This document shows, piece after piece, positions 19,028 through 28,200 of a stretch of 42,924 nt of DNA. The number at the start of each line of letters is the position of its first letter. Positions within the stretch are counted from its first letter, which is position 1. The stretch is from Streptomyces sennicomposti (GTDB lineage: Bacteria > Actinomycetota > Actinomycetes > Streptomycetales > Streptomycetaceae), in NCBI RefSeq assembly GCF_019890635.1, contig NZ_JAIOAB010000065.1, positions 1 through 42,924 of the forward strand. Direction: 5' to 3'. The notes beneath the pieces were generated by a model. The model made no database searches and was not told the origin of the DNA. It was given only the letters and a program-made list of their open reading frames with translations. The translations under genes were made by a program, and so were the position numbers.

Positions 19028-20116
19028 ATGTCTGAGACAACCACCGGCGCGTCCGGCACGTCCGGTGCTTCCTACGCGGCTGCCGGCGTCGACATCGAGG
19101 CGGGCGACCGCGCCGTCGAGCTGATGAAGGAATGGGTGAGGAAGACCCGGCGGCCCGAGGTGCTGGGCGGCCTCGGCGGCTTCGCCGGCCTCTTCGACGC
19201 CTCGGCTCTCAAGCGCTACGAGCGGCCCCTGCTCGCCTCCGCCACCGACGGCGTCGGCACCAAGGTCGACATCGCCCGGCAGCTCGGCGTGTACGACACC
19301 ATCGGCCACGACCTGGTCGCCATGGTCATGGACGACATCGTGGTGTGCGGCGCCGAACCGCTGTTCATGACGGACTACATCTGCGTCGGCAAGGTGCACC
19401 CCGAGCGGGTCGCCGCCATCGTCAAGGGCATCGCCGAGGGCTGTGTGCTGGCGGGCTGCGCCCTGGTCGGCGGCGAGACGGCCGAACACCCCGGGCTGCT
19501 CGGCGCGGACGACTTCGACGTCGCCGGCGCCGGTACGGGCGTCGTGGAAGCCGACCGGCTGCTCGGCCCCGACCGCATCCGCACGGGTGACGCGGTGATC
19601 GCGATGGCGTCCTCCGGCCTTCACTCCAACGGGTACTCGCTGGTCCGGCACGTGCTGCTGAACCAGGCCGGTCTCGCTCTGGACGCGCAGGTCGAGGAGT
19701 TCGGCCGCACCCTCGGCGAGGAGCTGCTGGAGCCGACCAAGATCTACTCGCTGGACTGCCTGGCGCTGACCCGCACCACCGAGGTGCACGCGTTCAGCCA
19801 CATCACCGGCGGCGGGCTCGCCGCCAACCTGGCGCGGGTGATCCCGGACGGCCTGCACGCCGTGGTCGACCGCTCCACCTGGACCCCGGCCCCGGTCTTC
19901 GACCTCGTCGGCCGGACCGGCGACGTCGAGCGCCTGGAGCTGGAGAAGACCCTCAACATGGGCGTGGGCATGATCGCCATCGTCCCCGAGGAGTCCACCG
20001 ACGCGGCCCTGGCCACCCTGGCCGACCGCGGGGTCGACGCCTGGGTGGCCGGCGAGATCACCGACCGCGGCGAGCACTCCACGGGCGCGGCCCTGGTGGG
20101 CGACTACGCCGGCTGA
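19028..20116 (+). CDS. purM: Phosphoribosylformylglycinamidine cyclo-ligase (AIR synthetase)
   Basis: PurM closes the imidazole ring from FGAM with ATP. The product has 362 residues from ATG 19028. After a Ser/Thr/Gly-rich leader it has YAAAGVDIEAGDRAVELMK, SATDGVGTKVDIA (phosphate/ATP site), AMVMDDIVVCGAEPLFMTDY, GGETAEHPG and HITGGGLAANLARVIP, all family signatures. It lies 44 bases after purF on the same strand, so the two are probably one transcript. Confidence 0.97.
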   Translation: MSETTTGASGTSGASYAAAGVDIEAGDRAVELMKEWVRKTRRPEVLGGLGGFAGLFDASALKRYERPLLASATDGVGTKVDIARQLGVYDTIGHDLVAMVMDDIVVCGAEPLFMTDYICVGKVHPERVAAIVKGIAEGCVLAGCALVGGETAEHPGLLGADDFDVAGAGTGVVEADRLLGPDRIRTGDAVIAMASSGLHSNGYSLVRHVLLNQAGLALDAQVEEFGRTLGEELLEPTKIYSLDCLALTRTTEVHAFSHITGGGLAANLARVIPDGLHAVVDRSTWTPAPVFDLVGRTGDVERLELEKTLNMGVGMIAIVPEESTDAALATLADRGVDAWVAGEITDRGEHSTGAALVGDYAG

Positions 20117-20199
20117 GTGACGGCGGCGGCCGTCGGCGCTCCGGCGCCGGCGGCCCGGACACGGTCATGCACGAGGACACGGGCACGGACAGCACAGAA

Positions 20200-20228
20200 C
20201 CCGGTCCGTGGGAAGCCCACGGACCGGG
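20200..20228. terminator. Bidirectional hairpin between purM and the DUF3073 gene
   Basis: Thirteen-base perfect arms CCCGGTCCGTGGG/CCCACGGACCGGG surround a three-base loop, between convergent genes. Confidence 0.85.
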
Positions 20229-20245
20229 CTGTGGTCGATGCAAGG

Positions 20246-20500
20246 TCAAGCGCCGCGGCGACGCTGGTGGGAGGAGTTGTCGTCCTCTTCCTCGTCGTCG
20301 TCCTCGTAGAGGTCGGCGTACCGTGCGTACAGGTCGTTGTCTTGCTCATCTTCCTCGAAATGGCCGCCGTTGGACGGCGGCGGATTCGACGTCGATGCGC
20401 CCAGCTCCTCGGCCAGGCGTGAGAGATCAGTCCCACCGCTGTTGTACTTCAGCTGGCGGGCGACCTTCGTCTGCTTGGCCTTGGCCCGGCCGCGCCCCAT
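20246..20500 (-). CDS. DUF3073 domain-containing small protein
   Basis: The product has 84 residues from ATG 20500. It starts with a basic segment, MGRGRAKAKQTKVARQLKYN, which is the conserved DUF3073 core. It continues with GTDLSRLAEELG and ends in a very acidic stretch (DLYEDDDEEEDD). The family is common in actinobacteria and its function is unknown; the basic/acidic split could suit nucleic-acid or ribosome contact, but that is a guess. It is convergent with purM. Confidence 0.92.
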   Translation of the reverse strand: MGRGRAKAKQTKVARQLKYNSGGTDLSRLAEELGASTSNPPPSNGGHFEEDEQDNDLYARYADLYEDDDEEEDDNSSHQRRRGA

Positions 20501-20830
20501 GGCTCGACCCCCTCAACGACGGGGCTCGACGGCCCCAGAGTCTTGACACGCGTTCATGATCCGGCACGGGCTCTCCGTGGAGAGACCGGTCCGTAGGGCT
20601 TCCACGGTACCTGAGCCCGCGCCCATACGGTACGTCGCCCGCAGGAAGCGCGTGTGCGCAGGACCTTCGAGGCGCCCCGTCCTCGCTGGTCAGTGGCGAT
20701 TTTAACCACTTATCGGCGGGCGACCCGCCGGTCGACGTGAGAGTTGTCTCCCACCGCCCACCGGCAGGTACCGGTCAAACGCGTGACTGCGCCGTGCGCG
20801 CGGGCGCTCACCGCCCGCGCGCACGAGGGG
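20501..20830. other. Intergenic region between the DUF3073 gene and vdh
   Basis: No gene is seen in these 330 bases. The left part is the 5' region of the minus-strand DUF3073 gene. A short AT-rich patch GATTTTAACCACTTAT lies at about 20697-20712. The right part has the terminator of vdh. Confidence 0.5.
20794..20824 (-). terminator. Terminator after vdh
   Basis: Thirteen-base perfect arms GTGCGCGCGGGCG/CGCCCGCGCGCAC with a five-base loop lie 7 bases past the stop of the minus-strand dehydrogenase gene. Confidence 0.8.
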
Positions 20831-21919
20831 TCACTTCCGCGCGTCCGCCATCCGCTGTTCCGCGATCCGGTCGGCCGCCGCGGCCGGCGGAATCCCGTCT
20901 TCCTTCGCACGTGCGAAGATTGCGAGCGTGGTGTCGAAGATCTTCGCGGCCTTCGCCCTGCACCTCTCGAAGTCGAAGCCGTGCAGCTCGTCGGCGACCT
21001 GGATGACACCGCCGGCGTTCACCACGTAGTCCGGCGCGTAGAGGATGCCGCGGTCGGCGAGGTCCTTCTCGACGCCGGGGTGGGCGAGCTGGTTGTTGGC
21101 CGCGCCGCACACCACCTTCGCGGTCAGCGCCGCCACCGAGTCGTCGTTCAGCGCGCCGCCGAGGGCGCAGGGCGCGTAGATGTCGAGGCCCTCCACCCGG
21201 ATGAGCGCCTCGGTGTCGGCCACCTGGCCGACGGTGGGGTGCGCCTCCACGACCCGGCGCACGGCCTCGGGCCGCACGTCCGTGATCACGACCTCGGCGC
21301 CCTCGTCCAGCAGGTGCCGCACCAGATGGTGCCCGACCTTGCCCACGCCCGCGATGCCCACCGTGCGGCCGCGCAGCGTCGGATCGCCCCACAGGTGCTG
21401 CGCCGAGGCCCGCATGCCCTGGTACACGCCGAAGGCGGTCAGCACCGAGGAGTCGCCCGCGCCGCCGTTCTCCGGGGAGCGGCCCGTGGTCCAGCGGCAC
21501 TCGCGCGCCACGACGTCCATGTCGGCGACATAGGTGCCGACGTCGCAGGCGGTGACGTAGCGCCCGCCGAGCGAGGCCACCATCCGCCCGTAGGCGAGCA
21601 GCAGTTCCTCGGTCTTGACCTGCTCCGGGTCGCCGATGATCACGGCCTTGCCGCCGCCGTGGCCGAGCCCGGCCATGGCGTTCTTGTACGACATGCCGCG
21701 GGCGAGGTTGAGCGCGTCGGCGACGGCCTCCGCCTCGTTCGCGTACGGGTAGAAGCGGGTGCCGCCGAGGGCCGGGCCGAGGGCGGTGGAGTGGATGGCG
21801 ATGACGGCCTTGAGGCCGCTGGCGCGGTCCTGACAGAGCACGACCTGCTCGTGGCCGCCCTGCTCGGAGCGGAACAGGGTCTGCAGTACGTCAGCGGAGG
21901 CGCCGGTTACGTCGGTCAC
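20831..21919 (-). CDS. vdh: Valine (Leu/Phe/Val) dehydrogenase
   Basis: The enzyme deaminates branched-chain amino acids to 2-keto acids with NAD+, feeding acyl-CoA primers for polyketides and branched lipids in Streptomyces. The product has 362 residues from GTG 21919, with AGGAG upstream. The longer in-frame extension lacks a ribosome site. The substrate lysines are in GMSYKNAMAGLGHGGGKAV (about Lys79 and Lys91). The dinucleotide fold is GIAGVGKVGHHLVRHL, and YAPCALGGALN and GAANNQLA follow. Length and motifs are typical of the Glu/Leu/Phe/Val dehydrogenase family. It is divergent from the next gene. Confidence 0.93.
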   Translation of the reverse strand: MTDVTGASADVLQTLFRSEQGGHEQVVLCQDRASGLKAVIAIHSTALGPALGGTRFYPYANEAEAVADALNLARGMSYKNAMAGLGHGGGKAVIIGDPEQVKTEELLLAYGRMVASLGGRYVTACDVGTYVADMDVVARECRWTTGRSPENGGAGDSSVLTAFGVYQGMRASAQHLWGDPTLRGRTVGIAGVGKVGHHLVRHLLDEGAEVVITDVRPEAVRRVVEAHPTVGQVADTEALIRVEGLDIYAPCALGGALNDDSVAALTAKVVCGAANNQLAHPGVEKDLADRGILYAPDYVVNAGGVIQVADELHGFDFERCRAKAAKIFDTTLAIFARAKEDGIPPAAAADRIAEQRMADARK

Positions 21920-22151
21920 TGTGGTGACTCCTGGGTAAGTAGCGGCGAGATAGGACGGGCTTCCGTGAAGGTGGCGGAGGCCGTGCCAGGAGATTAGACC
22001 CTGACCCCCGCGGCCACAGGCGCAGTGGTCGGGATCACCCTCCCTAGGGGTACCTTCCCATCCGGACGTGCGACGATTTGCAGTGGTTTTCCGTCCGTCC
22101 GGGCGCGGGCCGGTCGGGTTTCGGCTCCGGACCGGTGGGGAGGGAGCAGGC

Positions 22152-23021
22152 GTGCCCAAGGTGTCCTCGGTGATCGTCCCGTACGCGGCCTACTTGCGCG
22201 TCTACGAGCCGCTGGCGGCCTTCCCCGAGCAGGAGCGCGGGCACTGGGAGCGCTACGCCCGCAGCCCCGACCGCCCCTCCTGCCAGGACGAACTGCGCCG
22301 CTCGCTCGCCGATCTGCTGCCCACCCCGCCGGTGGCCGTGCCGGTGCACGAGAGCCGGGACGCCTTCGTCCTGGAGGTGGACGGGGTGGTCTGCGTCTGC
22401 CCCTGGCGCACCCGGCTGCGCGGCTGGCAGGCGCTCGGCGAGCTGCCCGAGGAACTGCCGGCGGTGGTCCTGGACGCGGTGCTGCCCCCGGTCGTGCGCC
22501 GCCAGGCCGCCCAGGACTACGAGCGCTGGCTGGAGCGCAACCCGGACGCCCGGCCGTGGATCCGCACGGCGACCTGGCAGGTGCCGCTCAACTGGTTCGT
22601 GCTGGTCGCCGACGAGGAGCGGGAGTACGCCAAGGGCGCCGGGGCGCCGGCGGCCGGCGGGGACTTCGGGGACGGCGCCCCCGTGCTGCGCTACCGCACC
22701 CCCATGGTGCAGGCGCGGCGGCGGGTGGCGCGGGGGCTGCGGGCCCTGCGGGACGCCATCGACGAGGGGCCGCTGATCGACGGCCTGGTGGACGTCGGCC
22801 GCTGGCTGGAGGAGTTCCACCCGCGGTCCCTGGTCGAACTGGACTACGGCGGGCTGGTGCACGCGCTGCCGGCCGGCGATCTGGAGGGCGACCACTCGGC
22901 GGCGGACGTGGCCGAGGGGATCGACGCGCTGCGCCGGGGCGACGCGGACACGGCCGGGGAGGCGTACGGGCGGCTCGTGGAGCGGTGGCGCGCGGTGCGC
23001 GAGCGGCGTTCGGCGAACTGA
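22152..23021 (+). CDS. Conserved Streptomyces protein of unknown function
   Basis: The product has 289 residues from GTG 22152, with GGGAGGGAG just upstream. The open frame continues left, but that part overlaps the divergent promoter region. It is a soluble protein with no signal peptide or membrane helix. It starts PKVSSVIVPYAAYLRVYEPLAAFPEQE and has a conserved-looking RTATWQVPLNWFVLV in the middle. It ends with helical, charged sequence. I do not recognise a domain. Its place between vdh and bldC matches a conserved unknown in the genus, so it is likely core. Confidence 0.8.
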   Translation: MPKVSSVIVPYAAYLRVYEPLAAFPEQERGHWERYARSPDRPSCQDELRRSLADLLPTPPVAVPVHESRDAFVLEVDGVVCVCPWRTRLRGWQALGELPEELPAVVLDAVLPPVVRRQAAQDYERWLERNPDARPWIRTATWQVPLNWFVLVADEEREYAKGAGAPAAGGDFGDGAPVLRYRTPMVQARRRVARGLRALRDAIDEGPLIDGLVDVGRWLEEFHPRSLVELDYGGLVHALPAGDLEGDHSAADVAEGIDALRRGDADTAGEAYGRLVERWRAVRERRSAN

Positions 23022-23584
23022 CGCGGACCGGCGTACGCACTTGTGACCTGGCGTGTGACCTGGATCACGGCTCGAACGCCGTCGAACGACGTACGGTCAA
23101 GGGTCTTTAGCGGAGCTGACGGGGCGTAGGCGGCGATCGGCGACGATCCGGGCCTTTGTTCCAAGGGTGATCTACCGCACTTACAAGAACCTTGCCCCGC
23201 TTGCCCCTCCTCATGCCAAAATAGGACAAGGAGTCCGGGGAGGACTCCTTCCGCCCTGCTGTGCTCCGATCTGGGTGGAATCTCAGCATTGCACGCTTTG
23301 GGGGGTCTGGTGACTTCCTGATCACCACGTGACTGATCGTCACAGTGGTGTGACTGTCCGCTATGGCATGGTCCATCGGCTTCCGTCGCTGATGAACACC
23401 TGGGAGGGCAATTCCATCGGTTTGGCCGACGCGGCTGGACAGATGGTGTAGTTGTAGTGCCGAGGACAAGCCGTTCGTCCTATAACCGACTCGACTCGCG
23501 TCCGCCATTTCGGGCAACGCGGGTCAAGGTGCAGAATTTAGAGGAAAGAACCGAGAAGGTTCGGTTCTCCCGAGGAGGCCGCTC
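23022..23584 (+). promoter_or_regulatory. Long upstream region of bldC with inverted repeats
   Basis: No gene is seen in 563 bases. AAGGAGTCC-GGGGA-GGACTCCTT (23228-23250) is a perfect 9-base inverted repeat that could act as a terminator for the gene to the left. GTGAC-TGATC-GTCAC (about 23331-23345) is a 5-base dyad followed by AGTGGTGTGAC. A CCTATAAC-like box sits at about 23479, roughly 100 bases before bldC. BldC-family control regions are known to be dense with developmental-regulator sites, but I cannot assign one here. Confidence 0.45.
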
Positions 23585-23791
23585 ATGACCGCTCGCACCC
23601 CTGATGCCGAGCCGCTGCTGACCCCGGCTGAGGTCGCCACCATGTTCCGCGTCGACCCGAAGACGGTCACGCGCTGGGCGAAGGCCGGCAAGCTCACGTC
23701 GATCCGCACGCTCGGCGGGCACCGCCGCTATCGCGAGGCCGAGGTCCGCGCTCTGCTCGCGGGCATCCCGCAGCAGCGCAGCGAGGCCTGA
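23585..23791 (+). CDS. bldC: Developmental transcription factor BldC (MerR-like)
   Basis: BldC binds direct repeats cooperatively and holds back Streptomyces development until vegetative growth is complete. The product has 68 residues, the exact BldC size, with ATG behind CGAGGAGG. It is a single winged-helix MerR-type domain with no effector domain: PLLTPAEVATMFRVDPKTVTRWAKAGKL is the helix-turn-helix (given in part), and RTLGGHRRYREAEVRALL is the wing and final helix. It is monocistronic with its own strong terminator about 150 bases downstream. Confidence 0.97.
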   Translation: MTARTPDAEPLLTPAEVATMFRVDPKTVTRWAKAGKLTSIRTLGGHRRYREAEVRALLAGIPQQRSEA

Positions 23792-23937
23792 ACAACTCCA
23801 TAACCGGGCAAACCGGCTGGTCCCCCAACTGGCTGTCATGTCCGGGCCCATAGCTCCAAGCGACGCGGGTCCTGCCCCAACAGGTCCCACGCCCAAGCCG
23901 TCAGAGCTCTTCAGGCATGTGAACAGGGTGCGTCGTC

Positions 23938-23977
23938 GATCGCGCTGGACTCCGCCGGGTCCAGCGCGATCTTTTTT
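23938..23977 (+). terminator. Intrinsic terminator downstream of bldC
   Basis: Thirteen-base arms GATCGCGCTGGAC/GTCCAGCGCGATC flank an eight-base loop and are followed directly by TTTTTT, the best textbook terminator in the window. The 146 bases between bldC and it hold no gene I can support. Confidence 0.95.
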
Positions 23978-24092
23978 GTGCGTCCGAGGGGTGTGGTGGG
24001 GCGGGTCTGTGAGCGGCCTTGTCGGAGCCTGGGGAGGGGTGTCGGATCCTCTGTGGAGACCTCTAGGGACCAGTGCAATTGCACATATTAAA

Positions 24093-24120
24093 TTGACCCC
24101 TTGTAGGCGGGGTGTAAGTA
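24093..24120 (+). promoter_or_regulatory. Candidate sigma-70-type promoter with no gene downstream
   Basis: TTGACC (24093-24098), a 16-base spacer and TAAGTA (24115-24120) form a good HrdB-like promoter. It sits in an unusually AT-rich island that also has the perfect palindrome GTGCAATTGCAC (24073-24084). Downstream on this strand there is no gene, only a hairpin at 24232-24257, so a transcript of about 130 bases is possible. Confidence 0.45.
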
Positions 24121-24231
24121 CGGGCCTTTTAAAAACTCGTACGGTGACACCCGTCACATGACCGGGTGCTTGAAGCGCGGCGGCGCGGTGCGCTAGTGGA
24201 GTTTTCGGTTCCACCGCCCTTTGGGCGCAGG

Positions 24232-24257
24232 GGAGTTCGGCACGCGCGCCGAACTCC
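24232..24257. terminator. Hairpin between the possible transcript and the DUF6274-like gene
   Basis: Ten-base perfect arms GGAGTTCGGC/GCCGAACTCC flank a six-base loop. It lies 55 bases past the stop of the minus-strand small gene and could also end a rightward transcript from 24127. Confidence 0.65.
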
Positions 24258-24312
24258 GTGCCGGGGGCCGAACGCGGGGTCGGGGGGCCGGGGTGGGCCG
24301 TGGTGGGGCGGC

Positions 24313-24564
24313 TTACGCCGTGGTGGGGTGCTGCTCGCTCTCCAGCGGCTCGACGGACTCCGGCGGCGCCAGCGCCGTCAGGCCCGCCGGCGGCTGCGAG
24401 GCGGCCTCCGGGGCGTCAGGGGCCGTTCTGGGCGCGCTGTCGAGCGCGAGGCGCAGCAGGTGGTGGCAGACGGGGCAGCGGTACGTGAAGTGGCGGTACG
24501 ACGAGGCGGCCGCGAGGTGCGCGCGGAGCAGGGCCCGTGTCTCGTGCCTGGCCGATGCCGCCAT
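24313..24564 (-). CDS. DUF6274-like small protein with a CxxC motif
   Basis: The product has 83 residues from ATG 24564, which has GGAGGT just upstream. It begins MAASARHETRALLRAHLAAA. It carries a short CPVCHHLLRLAL segment with two Cys and two His, like a half zinc ribbon. Its tail is Pro/Ala-rich. Similar small proteins are widespread in Streptomyces next to bldC; the family name is from memory. A good promoter candidate lies about 50-75 bases upstream. Confidence 0.75.
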   Translation of the reverse strand: MAASARHETRALLRAHLAAASSYRHFTYRCPVCHHLLRLALDSAPRTAPDAPEAASQPPAGLTALAPPESVEPLESEQHPTTA

Positions 24565-24609
24565 ACGCCACCTCCAGCGGGGGCCGTACCCGAACGTTGC
24601 CCTGCTTTC

Positions 24610-24638
24610 TGGGTACCGAGCGAATGTGACTCCGTCAA
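24610..24638 (-). promoter_or_regulatory. Candidate promoter of the DUF6274-like gene
   Basis: On the minus strand TTGACG (24638-24633), 17 bases, then TACCCA (24615-24610) fit a sigma-70-type promoter, giving a start of transcription about 40 bases before the ATG. The -35 box is half of a long-range inverted repeat, CCGTCAAGAC (24632-24641) with GTCTTGACGG (24712-24721). Confidence 0.45.
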
Positions 24639-24810
24639 GACGCGGGACGCCTCCTGTCGCGGCCGGTGCCGACCGACGGGTACGGGTGGTGCCGGGGGCG
24701 GCAACGGGGGCGGTCTTGACGGAAGTTGCGGGGTGGTCCGGGGAGGGCGCGCGGGGCGCCGGGGCCGGGCGCGGAGGGCGGCCCGGGGCCGCGGCGGGGG
24801 CGGGAACGCC

Positions 24811-24852
24811 GAAGGCCCGCTGCACTGCCATCTCGGGTGGCGGGCCTTCTTT
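24811..24852. terminator. Outermost of three related hairpins past tRNA-Asp
   Basis: Arms GAAGGCCCGC/GCGGGCCTTC with a 19-base loop are followed by TTT on the plus strand. It is the same stem as the two hairpins inside the duplicated unit to its right (24872-24905 and near 24996-25029). Confidence 0.6.
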
Positions 24853-24867
24853 GCCGCGGGCCAGACA

Positions 24868-25053
24868 TGCCGAAGGCCCGCTGCCGTTGCCGGTAGCGGG
24901 CCTTCTCTCTGCGGTCCTGACGGGATTTGCTGTGTCCGATCGCGGCTCCGCCGCGGGGCGCGGCCTGCGGCGGAGCGTGCGGGCCGAGACGTGCCGAAGG
25001 CCCGCTGCCGTTGCCGGTAGCGGGCCCTCTCTCTGCGGTCCTGACGGGATTTG
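24868..25053. repeat. Duplicated tRNA-Asp 3' end plus terminator (62-base unit, twice)
   Basis: The 62 bases at 24868-24929 recur at 24992-25053 with one mismatch, 124 bases apart. Each unit has the hairpin GAAGGCCCGCT...AGCGGGCCTTC (the second copy has a CCCTC variant), followed by CGGTCCTGACGGGATTTG, the last 18 bases of tRNA-Asp on the minus strand. Only the right copy continues into a full tRNA. Duplicated tRNA 3' ends are typical scars of integration at tRNA genes. Simple tandem duplication is the alternative. Confidence 0.85.
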
Positions 25054-25110
25054 AACCCGCGGCCTCCACCTTGACAGGGTGGCGAGCACTCCAAACTGCT
25101 CCACAGGACC
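25036..25110 (-). tRNA. tRNA-Asp (anticodon GTC), copy 1
   Basis: On the minus strand this 75-base gene starts GGTCCTGTGGAGCAG and has the anticodon arm CCACCCTGTCAAGGTGG, the T-loop GTTCAAATC and the acceptor CAGGACC plus G. It is identical to the copy at 30057-30131. It has a duplicated 3' fragment and stacked terminators downstream. Confidence 0.96.
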
Positions 25111-25203
25111 AGGTTTTGCGGCGCCATTCCTGCGTTGCGCTGCGAGAAGAGACTCTACAGGAGGGGAGCCGCCTGGTCGAACTCACTCACTGTGCCGGGG
25201 CCG

Positions 25204-28200
25204 TCACGGCGCCGCCGCGTCGATCGCCTTCACGATCCGCTTGTCGGAGACGGGGTACGCCGTGCCCAGCGCGTGGGCGAAGTAGCTCACCCGCAGCTCC
25301 TCGATCATCCAGCGGATGTCCCGCACCTGCTGGGGCACCGGGCGGCCCTGCGGCAGCTGCTCCAGCAGCCAGGCGTACTCGTCCCGCATCTCGTGGACCT
25401 TCTCCATGCGCGTGGTGTCGCGCTGGACGTTCGTCGGCATCTGCTGGAGCCGGCGGTCCACGGCGACCAAGTAGCGCATCAGGTCGGGCAGCCGGCGTAT
25501 CCCCGCCTCGGTCACGAAGCCGGGCTTCACCAGGGCGTCCAACTGCGCCCGCACATCCGTGAGGTTCGGCAGCAGCGCGGGGCTGCGGACGGCCTTCAGC
25601 CGGCGCTCGCAGGCCTGCCAGGCGGCCAGCACCTGCTGCACCTGGCCCACGGCCCGCACGGTCAGGTCCACGATCTCGGCGCGCACCTTGTCGTACAGCT
25701 TGCGGTACGACTCCTCGTCCCACGCCGGCCCGCCGAACTCGCCGATCAGCCGGTCCGCCGCCGCCATCGCGCAGTCGTCGAACAGCGCCTGGATGGAGCC
25801 GTGCGGATTCGCCGACAACGCCAGCTTCTGCTGGTTCGTCAGCTTCTCGGAAGCGAACTTCGCGGGATTGACCGGGATGTTGCGCAGGATCAGCCGGCGG
25901 GTGCCCTTCCACATCGCCTCGGCCTGCTCCGCCTCGGTGTCGAAGAGGCGTACGGAGACCGTGTCGCCGTCGTCCACCAGCGCCGGGTACGCCTTCACGG
26001 GCTGCCCGGCCCGGCGGGTCTCGAAGATCCGGGTGAGGGAGCCGATCGTCCAGTCGGTCAGCCCCGTGCGCTCCAGCGCCTCGCCGCCGGTGCGTTCGGC
26101 CGTCGCCGCGGCGGCCTGGGACAGTGCCTTGCGCGCCTTCGGCCTGAGCCGCAGCTTGAGCGCTTCGAGGTCCTTGTCCTCGGCCAGCTTGCGGCGCCGC
26201 TCGTCGACGATCCGGAACGTGATCTTCAGATGGTCGGGGACCTTCGACCAGTCGAAGTCCTCGGCCTCGAACGGCACGCCGACCATCCGCTTCAGCTCGC
26301 GCGCCATGGTGAGGGTCAGCGGCTCCTGGAGCGGGACCGCGGTGTCCAGGAAGCGCTTCGCGAAGTTCGGCGCGGGCACGTAGTTGCGGCGGATCGGCTT
26401 GGGCAGCGAGCGGATCAGCTCGGTGACGACCTCCTCGCGCAGGCCCGGGATCTGCCAGTCGAAGCCCTCGTCGGTGACCTGGTTGAGAACCTGGAGCGGG
26501 ATGTGCACGGTCACGCCGTCCGCGTCCGCGCCCGGCTCGAACTGGTACGTCACCCGGAACTTCAGGTTCCCCTGCCGCCAGGAGTCGGGATAGTCGGCCT
26601 TGGTGACCGCCTCCGCGGACTCCCGGATGAGCATCTCGCGCTCGAAGTCCAGGAAATCGGGCTGCTCCTGGCGCTTGCGCTTCCACCAGGAGTCGAAGTG
26701 CGCGCCGGAGACGACGTGCTCGGGCACCCGCTGGTCGTAGAAGTCGAACAGCGTCTCGTCGTCCACGACGATGTCCCGGCGGCGCGCCCGGTGCTCCAGC
26801 TCCTCGACCTCGCTGAGCAGCTTGCGGTTGTCGGCGAAGAACTTGTGGTGGGTGCGCCAGTCGCCCTCCACCAGGGCGTTGCGGATGAACAGCTCGCGGC
26901 TGGCCTCGGGGTCGATCCGCCCGTAGTTCACCTTCCGCTGGGCGACGATCGGCACGCCGTACAGCGTCACCTTCTCGTACGCCATCACCGCGGCCTGGTC
27001 CTTCTCCCAGTGCGGTTCGCTGTACGTGCGCTTGAGCAGGTGCTCCGCGAGCGGTTCGACCCACTCGGGCTCGATCTTGGCGTTGACCCGCGCCCACAGC
27101 CGCGAGGTCTCCACCAGCTCCGCCGACATCACGAACCGCGGCGGCTTCTTGAACAGCGCCGAGCCCGGGAAGATCGCGAACTTGGCGTTGCGGGCGCCCA
27201 GGTACTCGCCCCGGCTGCCGTCCCTGCGGGCGCCCGGCGCGGAGTCCTTGGACTCCTTCACGTCCTTCATGCCGATGTGCGAGAGCAGACCGGCCAGCAG
27301 CGAGACGTGGACGCGGTCGGCGGGGGCGTCGTCCTCGTTGAGGTGGATGCCCATCTGCTTGGCGACCGTGCGCAGCTGGGTGTAGATGTCCTGCCATTCG
27401 CGGATGCGCAGGAAGTTGAGGAACTCCTGCTTGCACATGCGCCGGAACGACGACGAGCCGCGCTCCTTCTGCTGCTCGCGGACATAGCGCCACAGGTTGA
27501 GGAAGGCGAGGAAGTCGCTGGTCTCGTCGCGGAAGCGGGCGTGCTGCTGGTCGGCCTGGGTCTGCTTGTCGGCGGGGCGTTCGCGCGGGTCCTGGATGGA
27601 CAGGGCCGCGGCGATGACCATGACCTCGCGGGCGCAGCCGTTGCGGTCGGCCTCCAGGACCATCCGGGCCAGCCGCGGGTCCACCGGGAGCTGGGCGAGC
27701 TTGCGGCCGGTCTGGGTGAGCCGCTTGCGCGGGTCCTTCTGCGCCGGGTCGAGCGCCCCCAGCTCCTGGAGCAGTTGCACGCCGTCGCGGATGTTGCGGT
27801 GGTCCGGCGGGTCGATGAAGGGGAACTTCTCGATGTCGCCGAGGCCGGCCGCCGTCATCTGCAGGATCACGGAGGCGAGGTTGGTGCGCAGGATCTCGGC
27901 GTCGGTGAACTCCGGCCGGGCGAGGAAGTCGTCCTCGGAGTACAGCCGGATGCAGATGCCGTCGGAGGTACGGCCGCAGCGGCCCTTGCGCTGGTTGGCG
28001 CTGGCCTGCGAGATCGGCTCGATGGGCAGCCGCTGCACCTTGGTGCGGTGGCTGTAGCGGGAGATCCGGGCGAAGCCGGGGTCGATGACGTACTTGATGC
28101 CGGGGACGGTCAGGGACGTCTCGGCGACGTTGGTGGCCAGCACGATCCGGCGGCCGGTGTGCTGCTGGAAGACGCGGTGCTGCTCGGCGTGGGACAGCCG

